From VFJQ01 sp044226525 (lineage in GTDB: Bacteria; Verrucomicrobiota; Verrucomicrobiia; Chthoniobacterales; Chthoniobacteraceae), in assembly GCA_044226525.1 (NCBI GenBank), contig JBGAGV010000037.1:13005-77004 (forward strand): a stretch of 64,000 nt of DNA, read 5' to 3'. A program made the position numbers and the translations under genes. The notes under the pieces were generated by a model. That model did not search any database, was not told the origin of the DNA, and was given only the letters and a program-made list of their open reading frames with translations. The stretch's first letter is position 1. Every line of letters starts with the position of its first letter. Positions 16,256 through 22,809 of the stretch are shown piece by piece.

Positions 16256-16562
16256 GGCAAGCGCGAGAACCAAAAACCTGCTTTCCCCCGCTCAACTCGA
16301 GCCAGTAGCCGCGCTCTTCAAGATGCTGGGGGAGCCCATGCGGCTTCGCATCCTGCAGGCGATCTGCCAGGAGCCCCTGAGTGTGAACGAGATTGTCGAG
16401 TCCACGAAGTCCACTCAGGCCAATGTTTCCAAACATCTCGCTCTCCTGGCCACTGCCGGCATCCTGCGACGTGAGCGCGACGGGCAGCGGGTTTTTTACA
16501 GCGTGAAGGAGCCGCTTGTGATGCAGCTTTGCGAGACGGTCCGCGCGAACTGGCTGGCTTGA
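16254..16562 (+). CDS. ArsR/SmtB-family transcriptional regulator
   Basis: 102 aa winged helix. Helix-turn-helix: LFKMLGEPMRLRILQAICQE then LSVNEIVESTKSTQANVSKH, and wing RRERDGQRVFYSVKEP. There is no ELCVCDL metal motif of ArsR itself. Two cysteines remain, Cys38 (AICQE) and Cys93 (MQLCETV), so a thiol or persulfide switch as in YgaV/BigR/SqrR is plausible, but their positions do not line up exactly with those proteins. Divergent orientation to a rhodanese/CoADR pair supports a sulfur- or redox-responsive repressor. Confidence 0.88.
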   Translation: MASARTKNLLSPAQLEPVAALFKMLGEPMRLRILQAICQEPLSVNEIVESTKSTQANVSKHLALLATAGILRRERDGQRVFYSVKEPLVMQLCETVRANWLA

Positions 16563-16564
16563 GG

Positions 16565-16581
16565 TAGGACCAAGGTCCGAT
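16565..16581 (+). promoter_or_regulatory. Palindromic site TAGGACC-AA-GGTCCGAT (copy 2)
   Basis: TAGGACCAAGGTCCGAT, identical to copy 3 over all 17 bases. It ends 35 bases before the ATG of the DUF1269 remnant at 16617 and precedes the ppk2-sulP-VIT operon. It lies three bases after the arsR stop. Confidence 0.65.
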
Positions 16582-16616
16582 AGTCCAGCACCGGCTGCTT
16601 CGGCATGGTCATTGCC

Positions 16617-16799
16617 ATGAGCAACCTGATCGTCTTTGGATTTCAAAACGAGGCTGGCGCTTTCGAGGTGCGCACCGCACTGCCGAAATACCGTCGCAAT
16701 CCTCGAATGGGTCGACTCTCGCTATGGCGATCAACCACCGTCCATCTCCCTCCATTCGCACCTCATGAAACTCAAGCAAGTCATCGAAGCCGCCCATAA
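16617..16799 (+). pseudogene. DUF1269 gene remnant fused out of register upstream of ppk2
   Basis: The first 27 codons read MSNLIVFGFQNEAGAFEVRT and then ALPKYRR, which match the opening of DUF1269 membrane proteins (MSxLIVIxFDxExxAFExRxxL). After that the frame becomes unrelated, low-quality sequence and stops at 16799, inside ppk2. About 130 residues of a normal DUF1269 protein are missing, so a deletion seems to have joined the head of this gene to the region just before ppk2. The upstream palindrome would then now drive ppk2. Confidence 0.55.
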
Positions 16800-17670
16800 A
16801 TTCTCCAAACCGTATCGGGTGACGAACGGACGGAAGTTTCGCCTGAAAGACGTCGATCCCAGCGATACCGGGGATCTCAAATCCGAAGACAAGCCGCGCG
16901 CGAAGGAAGCGCTGCAAACTGGTGTGGAGGCGCTCGCCCAGTTGCAGGACGTGCTCTATGCGCAGGACCGCTGGTCGGTGCTGCTCATCTTTCAGGCGAT
17001 GGATGCGGCAGGGAAGGATGGCACGATCAAGCACGTTATGAGCGGGGTGAATCCGCAAGGCTGCCAGGTGTCGTCGTTCAAGGGGCCGACCAGTGTGGAC
17101 CTCGATCACGACTACCTCTGGCGCTGCGTCAAGGAACTGCCGGAGCGTGGCCGCATCGGTATTTTCAATCGCAGTTACTACGAGGAAACGCTCGTGGTGC
17201 GCGTGCATCCGGAATTCCTTGCCGCTCAGAAGCTGCCGACGGAGTGCGTGACGAAAAACATCTGGGACGAGCGTTTTCAGGACATCCGCAGCTTCGAGCG
17301 TTACCTGAACCGCAACGGCACCATCGTCCGCAAGTTCTTCCTCCACGTGTCGAAGAAGGAGCAGCAAAAGCGTTTCCTGGAGCGGCTTGATAACCCGGAC
17401 AAGAACTGGAAATTTTCCGCGAATGACGCCAAGGAGCGCGGCTTCTGGGACGACTACATGGAGGCCTACGAAGACACGATCCGGAAGACCGCCACGGAAG
17501 ATTCCCCGTGGTATGTCGTCCCCGCCGATAATAAATGGTTTACGCGCGTCATCGTTGCAGCCGCGGTGATCGATGCGCTGGCATCGCTCAATCTGCAATA
17601 TCCCAAGGTAGGCGCCGCGAAGAAAAAGGAACTAGCCGCGGCGAAAGCGGCGCTTCTCGGCAGCAAATGA
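16765..17670 (+). CDS. ppk2: Polyphosphate kinase 2 family protein
   Basis: 301 aa from ATG 16765, which matches the usual family N-terminus; the longer frame from 16636 reads the DUF1269 debris. The Walker A loop is FQAMDAAGKDGTIKHVMSGV (residues 76-95). The lid region NRSYYEETLVVRVHPEFLA, the segment RFQDIRSFERYLNRNGTIV, and NWKFSANDAKERGFWDDYME follow. PPK2 enzymes use polyphosphate to phosphorylate ADP, GDP or AMP, or run in reverse. They are cytoplasmic and often stress- or hypoxia-linked. The stop overlaps the SulP start by four bases. The subclass (I or III) is not certain by eye. Confidence 0.9.
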   Translation: MKLKQVIEAAHKFSKPYRVTNGRKFRLKDVDPSDTGDLKSEDKPRAKEALQTGVEALAQLQDVLYAQDRWSVLLIFQAMDAAGKDGTIKHVMSGVNPQGCQVSSFKGPTSVDLDHDYLWRCVKELPERGRIGIFNRSYYEETLVVRVHPEFLAAQKLPTECVTKNIWDERFQDIRSFERYLNRNGTIVRKFFLHVSKKEQQKRFLERLDNPDKNWKFSANDAKERGFWDDYMEAYEDTIRKTATEDSPWYVVPADNKWFTRVIVAAAVIDALASLNLQYPKVGAAKKKELAAAKAALLGSK

Positions 17671-19352
17671 ACGCAAGCGGGATCATGCCCGCGTTGCGGT
17701 GGCTGCGCAGTTACGATCGCGCGTGGCTTCGCGCGGACGCAGCCGCGGGTGTGACGCTCGCCGCGTATCTGCTGCCGGCGGCCCTTGGCGATGCCTCACT
17801 GGCGGGGCTGCCACCGGAAGCAGGCATCTACGCGTGTCTGTTCGGTGGGCTGATGTGGTGGCCGTTTTGCAGTTCCCGGCACACGTCGATCACGGTGACC
17901 TCGGCCATCTCGCTGCTCATCGGTTCTTCGGTGGGCGCTCTTGCGGGCGGCGATCCGGCGCGGTTTGCGGCCATGGCTGCGTGCACGGCTTTGCTCACGG
18001 CGGCGATCGCATTCGCCGCGTGGCTCGCCCGGGCAGGATCGGCGGTGAGCTTCATTTCGGAGAGCGTCATGATCGGTTTCAAATCCGGCGTCGCCCTGCA
18101 CCTCGCGAGCACGCAACTGCCGAAGTTTTTCGGGGTCAAAGGGGGGCATGGCGATTTCTGGGAGCGGATGCACGTCTTTCTCCAGCACATCGGCGAGACG
18201 AATCCCGCTTCGCTCCTTCTCGGCGGCGCGGCCCTGACGCTGCTCGTTTTCGCGAAAAAGCTGCTGCCCAACAAGCCCGTCGCGTTATTCGTGGTCGTCG
18301 CCGGCATCCTGGTGGCGACCTTCGTGGATGTCGGCGGACGGGGCGTAAAACTGCTCGGCGAGGTGCCGCGGGGGCTGCCGGTGCCGTCGCTGCCAGCGGT
18401 GCATTACGCGGACCTTGGCGAACTGCTGCCGCTCGCGCTGGCGTGTTTTCTCCTCGGCGCAGTGGAGACGGCGGCGATCGGCCGAATGTTTGCGGAAAAG
18501 CACGGCTACCGCTTCGACAGCAATCAGGAATTCCTCGCCCTGGCCGGGGCGAACCTCGCCTCGGGGCTCGGGCATGGTTTCCCTATCAGCGGTGGCATGT
18601 CACAATCGCTGGTGAACGAAAGCGGCGGCGCGCGCACGCCGCTCTCGGGGTTGATCGCGGCAGGCATCATTCTCGCGGTGGCGCTCTTTTTCACCGATCT
18701 GCTCCGAAATCTGCCGCAGCCCGTGCTGGCGGCGATCGTGCTCATGGCCGTGGCGAGCCTCGTGAAAGTGAAAGTGCTCAGGCGGCTGTGGCAGGTGCAT
18801 CGCGGTGAGTTTCTCGTGGCGATGACGGCGCTCGCCGGCGTCATCTGGGCAGGTCTGCTGAAGGGTGTGCTCGTAGGGGCCGCCATCTCGATCGTGCTGC
18901 TCATCCGTCGCGCCTCGACTCCGCATGTAGCCTTTCTTGGCCGCATCCCCGGGGCCCGCCGCTACTCGGACGTGAGCCGGCATCCGGATAATGAACCGAC
19001 GCCGGGCATCCTCGCCTTTCGCGTCGAATCGGCCCTGGTCTATTTTAATACGGAGCATGTGTTCGATACCGTCATGGCGCGCCTCGATGCAGCCGCCGAG
19101 TCGATCCGTTTCGTCATCTGCGATCTTTCTACGTCGCCCAATGTGGACATGGCGGGCGCTCGCATGTTTCTCACCCTGCACAGCGAACTCGCGAAGCGCG
19201 GGATCGTTCTGAGGCTCGTCGATGCGCGGTCCGCCGTGCGCGACATGCTTCGGGTCGAAGGCGTTGAGAAGAAGGTGGGGCGGATCGACCGCTTCACGAT
19301 GCTCGCCGACGCCATCGAGAACTTTCAACATTCCGCTCCAGCCAGATCATGA
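17667..19352 (+). CDS. SulP-family anion transporter with STAS domain
   Basis: 561 aa from ATG 17667 (ATGA overlap with ppk2). The membrane domain spans roughly residues 20-420 with the SulP signature near the start (GVTLAAYLLPAALGDASLAG, GIYACLFGGLMWWPF) and NLASGLGHGFPISGGMSQSL in the middle. The C-terminal STAS domain (about 440-555) includes VESALVYFNTEHVFDTVMAR and FVICDLSTSPNVDMAGARMF. It probably carries sulfate, bicarbonate or another anion across the inner membrane; selectivity cannot be read from sequence. Confidence 0.92.
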   Translation: MNASGIMPALRWLRSYDRAWLRADAAAGVTLAAYLLPAALGDASLAGLPPEAGIYACLFGGLMWWPFCSSRHTSITVTSAISLLIGSSVGALAGGDPARFAAMAACTALLTAAIAFAAWLARAGSAVSFISESVMIGFKSGVALHLASTQLPKFFGVKGGHGDFWERMHVFLQHIGETNPASLLLGGAALTLLVFAKKLLPNKPVALFVVVAGILVATFVDVGGRGVKLLGEVPRGLPVPSLPAVHYADLGELLPLALACFLLGAVETAAIGRMFAEKHGYRFDSNQEFLALAGANLASGLGHGFPISGGMSQSLVNESGGARTPLSGLIAAGIILAVALFFTDLLRNLPQPVLAAIVLMAVASLVKVKVLRRLWQVHRGEFLVAMTALAGVIWAGLLKGVLVGAAISIVLLIRRASTPHVAFLGRIPGARRYSDVSRHPDNEPTPGILAFRVESALVYFNTEHVFDTVMARLDAAAESIRFVICDLSTSPNVDMAGARMFLTLHSELAKRGIVLRLVDARSAVRDMLRVEGVEKKVGRIDRFTMLADAIENFQHSAPARS

Positions 19353-20005
19353 CCTCGCCGTCCGCCCGCACCCGCGTTCTCGATCCGCTCGAACGGTTTT
19401 CCGAGGTCGTGTTCGGGCTCATCATGGTGTTATCGTTCACCTGCGCGATCAGTGTGGCTGACGCGGGGCGACAGGATGTGCACGCGATGCTGATCGGGGC
19501 CATCGGGTGCAATCTCGCGTGGGGGATCATCGATGCGGCATTCTACCTCATCGCCTGCCTGAGCGAACGTGGCCGCCACACGATGCTCCTGCGCCGCTTG
19601 CAAGAATCGAACGACGCCGTGCAGGGGCGGGCGATCATCTCCGATGCCATGCCGGCAAAAATCGCCGAGGCGTTGCAACCGGCGGATTTCAAGCGCATCC
19701 ACACTCACTTGCGCGAAGTGCCTGCGCCGGACGGTCGCGCCCGCCTCAGCGGTGAAGACTGGCGAGGGGCGACTGGCGTGTTCCTGCTCGTTTTCCTTTC
19801 CACCTTTCCGGTCGTCGTGCCGTTCATCTTCATGGCCGAGGCGCACCTCGCCCTGCGGATCTCGAATGCGGTCGCGATCGTATTGCTGTTCGTCGCCGGC
19901 TACAAGCTCGCTGCCTTCACCGGTCTCCGCCGCATCCACACCGGCCTGGCGATGATCGCCATCGGGGCCGCTTTCGTCGCGCTCACCATCGCGCTCGGCG
20001 GCTAG
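19349..20005 (+). CDS. VIT1/CCC1-like five-helix membrane protein
   Basis: 218 aa with about five membrane segments: residues 18-37 (EVVFGLIMVLSFTCAIS), 46-68 (MLIGAIGCNLAWGIIDAAFY), 140-162 (GVFLLVFLSTFPVVVPFIFM), 168-188 and 197-217. The opening FSEVVFGLIMVLSFTCAI and the two-helices, loop, three-helices layout recall the VIT1/CCC1 family of iron/manganese transporters, but the classical metal-binding Glu cluster of the cytoplasmic loop is not obvious. It overlaps the SulP stop by four bases and so belongs to the same operon. Transported substrate unknown. Confidence 0.7.
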   Translation: MTSPSARTRVLDPLERFSEVVFGLIMVLSFTCAISVADAGRQDVHAMLIGAIGCNLAWGIIDAAFYLIACLSERGRHTMLLRRLQESNDAVQGRAIISDAMPAKIAEALQPADFKRIHTHLREVPAPDGRARLSGEDWRGATGVFLLVFLSTFPVVVPFIFMAEAHLALRISNAVAIVLLFVAGYKLAAFTGLRRIHTGLAMIAIGAAFVALTIALGG

Positions 20006-20008
20006 ACA

Positions 20009-20025
20009 TAGGACCAAGGTCCGAT
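20009..20025 (+). promoter_or_regulatory. Palindromic site TAGGACC-AA-GGTCCGAT (copy 3)
   Basis: TAGGACCAAGGTCCGAT begins three bases after the VIT-like stop and ends 34 bases before the ATG at 20060, almost the same spacing as copy 2. This marks a separate promoter for the following gene rather than read-through from the operon. Confidence 0.65.
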
Positions 20026-20059
20026 TTCCATCAATCATCCCAGCGAAGACGTTCACGCC

Positions 20060-20458
20060 ATGCCTACACCCGCACGCGCTCTCACCAACGATTACCGCGA
20101 TTGTCATCTCGTCAGGCTTGATCCGAACGACCCCAACAGCCCGCTTTTCGTGGCGCAGGAGGGCTACGCTCCGAACGATCCGAATTGCCTGATGCGTCTC
20201 TTTTATCTCCAGCGCGACGGCTTCTGGATCGATGAAATCGCCCGTAGCACCCGCCCCGACAGCGAGGCGGGAGATGTGGTTTTCGAAACTACCGCGGAAG
20301 CGGTGAACGCTCTGTCTGGTCTGGTGGGGAGGCCGCTGATCCGGCAACTGCCCGTCACCGATGCCGACATCCAAGCCTACAAAGCCCGCGTGCAGGGTGG
20401 CTCGCCGCAGGAGTTGCTGCGCCAGTTCCTCGCCCGTTATCGCGCGGCCAAAAAATAA
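20060..20458 (+). CDS. Hypothetical protein under a TAGGACC palindrome
   Basis: 132 aa, soluble, no signal peptide or membrane segment. The sequence reads DCHLVRLDPNDPNSPLFVAQ and then YAPNDPNCLMRLFYLQRDGF, followed by FETTAEAVNALSGLVGRPLI and a helical C-terminus (SPQELLRQFLARYRAAKK). I recognise no family. Its own palindromic site upstream suggests it responds to the same signal as the ppk2 operon and the YugP-type peptidase. The body resembles a small alpha/beta domain. Confidence 0.75.
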   Translation: MPTPARALTNDYRDCHLVRLDPNDPNSPLFVAQEGYAPNDPNCLMRLFYLQRDGFWIDEIARSTRPDSEAGDVVFETTAEAVNALSGLVGRPLIRQLPVTDADIQAYKARVQGGSPQELLRQFLARYRAAKK

Positions 20459-20472
20459 GGTCGCCTCGCTTC

Positions 20473-20697
20473 ATGTCGGTGAAATTTTTCTTCCTCTCCC
20501 TCTCCGCTCTGATTGCTTTTGGAAGCGGTCTCGTCATCACCAGTTGCTCCACCCCGGATGTCCAGGACACCCGGGCCGACGGACTCGAGCGGCGCCAGAG
20601 CCGGATGGACTCCCGCACCGCGGCCCGGCAGGAGCGTTGGAAAGTGCGCGGCGAACGCGAAGACGCTCGCGCCGCCGCCCGCTTCGATTCCTGGTAA
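20473..20697 (+). CDS. Small lipoprotein
   Basis: 74 aa. Residues 1-24 form a signal peptide ending in the lipobox VITSC, with Cys25 as the lipidation site. The mature part is short, highly charged and probably helical (GLERRQSRMDSRTAARQERW and onward), with many Arg and Ala. It begins 14 bases after the previous stop, so it may be cotranscribed. Function unknown; small envelope lipoproteins of this kind are often structural or stress-related. Confidence 0.65.
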   Translation: MSVKFFFLSLSALIAFGSGLVITSCSTPDVQDTRADGLERRQSRMDSRTAARQERWKVRGEREDARAAARFDSW

Positions 20698-20948
20698 GGG
20701 GAGTGATCGCAGCACCGGTTTCCGGAGAGCAGGTGCGTCGCCGGTGGGTGGGCGCTCTTTTCGTGCGACTGCTCTTTTTGCCCCGGGGTAAAACGTTTCC
20801 GTTTCGAGGAACTAATCTTTTCACCGACCGGATCGCGTGCAAAGTGCGCGCGCAGCGGGCGACCCTCCCGCTCGCGATTTTGACATGAGCCGCATTTCCA
20901 TTTCCGAACTGGCGCTTTCTGGCGAGGCGTGATGCACCGTCCTTTTCG
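20698..20948. other. Intergenic region before the export genes
   Basis: 251 bases with no convincing gene. An open frame across it is a shadow. A 15-codon frame (MSRISISELALSGEA) begins at 20885 just before the next gene but has no supporting signal. I see no palindrome of the TAGGACC type and no clear terminator; the promoter of the export genes presumably lies here. Confidence 0.4.
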
Positions 20949-22805
20949 ATGACTACCGAAGCGACGAGGATAGATCGATTCGACGATGCCGTGCGGCGAA
21001 TGGAGCAACTGCGGAAGTTTGCCGGGCCGGAACACGTCTTCTGGTTTCATCTGCTTACTACCATGGCCGGTGTCGCGAATGCCCGGCTCGGAGTCATCCT
21101 GAAGGCTGGGGCCGAGGAAAATGCCGGGTGGGAAGTGGTCACACGGTGGCCAGTGCAAGGGGTGGACGAGGCAGGGTTGCGGGCGTTTGCTGCTGCCGCT
21201 GTCGAACTGGCGGTGCCGTGCGTTCAGCAGGGAGAAACCCTGCGCGGCACCCGCACGGTGGGCGGAATCGAGTGGTGCCTCGCGGTGCGAGTGACCGAGC
21301 AGGGTGAGCCAGGATCTCTGGTGTTGGGGCTCCATCTGGCGAATGCGACAGAGAACGAGGCGGTGTCGGCGATGCGGCGCGTGCGGTTGCTGACGCCGCT
21401 GCAGACACTCTACCATCTGCGGCAGCACGCGGCCGAATCCGAGACAGCCGTGGGGCACTTTGCTGCGGTGCTTGATCTGGTGTCGGCCCTCAACGTGCAT
21501 CAGCGGTTTTTGCCCGTCGGGATGACCTTGTGCAACGAGATCGCGACGCGGCACCAGTGCGACCGGGTGAGCTTGGGCTGGCTCGAAAACGGATATGTCA
21601 AAGTGGCGGCAATCAGCCGCAGCGAGCGATTCGAGCGGAAGATGGAGATGATCAAAAATCTCGAAGCGGTCATGGAGGAAGCGCTCGATCAGGATGAGTC
21701 CATCGTGTGGCCGGAGACGACCGAGCCAAGCATGGTCACACGAGCTCACGAGAAGCATTCCACCTCGGCGCATGTGCCGTTTTTGTGTTCGGTGCCGCTG
21801 CGGCTGGAAGGAGAACCGGTGGCGGTGCTGGTGGCGGAGCGGGGGACGCAGCCGTTTGAGGAAGTGGAAGTGCGATTACTGGCGCTTTATGCCGAGATGT
21901 CGGCGCGGCGGCTGGTGGATCTGAAGCGCACGGATGGCTGGTTTGGCGCGCGCTGGTGGATGAGGACGCGGGAGAAGCTGACCGAATGGCTGGGACCGCG
22001 GCACACGGTGGCGAAAGCGATCGGAGCGCTGGTAATTCTGCTCGCGCTGGTGCTGGCGGTGGTGCGGATCGATTATCGTGTGGACGCTCCCTTCATCCTT
22101 CGCGCTGAAGACATGGCTTTCATCGCCGCGCCGTTCAACGGCTACCTCGACGAGGTGAAAGTGGACGTGGGCGACGAGGTGAAAAAGGACGCCGTGATGG
22201 CTTCGCTCGACACCCGCGATTTGCTGCTGGAGGAAGCCGGGGCCGCGGCCGAGCGAACGCGTTACCTCGGCGAAGTGGAGAAGGCCAGCGGGGCGGATAA
22301 ACCGGCCGAAATGCGCATCGCCCAGGCGCAGGCCGAGCAGGCCCGCGTGCGCTTCGAACTCATTCAATATCGCCGCAGCCAGTCGAACATCGTCGCGCCT
22401 TTTGACGGCGTCGTTGTCGAGGGCGATCTGCGCAAACGAATCGGCTCGCCGGTGAAGCAGGGCGACGTGCTCATTCGCATCGCACGCACCGACCGGCTCT
22501 ACGTGGAGTGCCACGTGAACGAGCGCGACATCCGCGAATTGCAGGCAGGGGTTGGCGGGCAGATCGCTTTTGCCAGCGCACCGAAGCATGAATTCAACGT
22601 GCGCATCAACCGCATTGAACCGGCCGCGCAGGTGAAGGAAACCGGAAACATCTTCCTGGTGCGCTGCGGGGTGGAAGGGGCGCGCGAGACTTGGTGGCGC
22701 CCGGGGATGAGCGGCGTGGCGAAGCTCGAAGGCGGCCGTCGCACGCTGCTGTGGATCATCACCCACCGCACGGTGGATTTTCTCCGTATGCACCTCTGGT
22801 GGTAA
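20949..22805 (+). CDS. GAF-domain HlyD-type membrane adaptor protein
   Basis: 618 aa in two halves. Residues 1-350 are cytoplasmic and contain GAF-like folds (about 30-150 and 175-325; TLCNEIATRHQCDRVSLGWL and VPLRLEGEPVAVLVAERGTQ). A single membrane helix follows (356-373, AKAIGALVILLALVLAVV). Residues about 378-600 are a periplasmic-adaptor (HlyD/biotin-lipoyl) part: APFNGYLDEVKVDVGDEVKK, an alpha-hairpin with AQAEQARVRFELIQYR, then IVAPFDGVVVEGDLRKRIGS. HlyD proteins bridge an inner-membrane pump to an outer-membrane channel. A long GAF-containing cytoplasmic half is unusual and suggests export is gated by a ligand or signal. It lies four bases upstream of the M50 fusion gene. Confidence 0.85.
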   Translation: MTTEATRIDRFDDAVRRMEQLRKFAGPEHVFWFHLLTTMAGVANARLGVILKAGAEENAGWEVVTRWPVQGVDEAGLRAFAAAAVELAVPCVQQGETLRGTRTVGGIEWCLAVRVTEQGEPGSLVLGLHLANATENEAVSAMRRVRLLTPLQTLYHLRQHAAESETAVGHFAAVLDLVSALNVHQRFLPVGMTLCNEIATRHQCDRVSLGWLENGYVKVAAISRSERFERKMEMIKNLEAVMEEALDQDESIVWPETTEPSMVTRAHEKHSTSAHVPFLCSVPLRLEGEPVAVLVAERGTQPFEEVEVRLLALYAEMSARRLVDLKRTDGWFGARWWMRTREKLTEWLGPRHTVAKAIGALVILLALVLAVVRIDYRVDAPFILRAEDMAFIAAPFNGYLDEVKVDVGDEVKKDAVMASLDTRDLLLEEAGAAAERTRYLGEVEKASGADKPAEMRIAQAQAEQARVRFELIQYRRSQSNIVAPFDGVVVEGDLRKRIGSPVKQGDVLIRIARTDRLYVECHVNERDIRELQAGVGGQIAFASAPKHEFNVRINRIEPAAQVKETGNIFLVRCGVEGARETWWRPGMSGVAKLEGGRRTLLWIITHRTVDFLRMHLWW

Positions 22806-22809
22806 GCTG

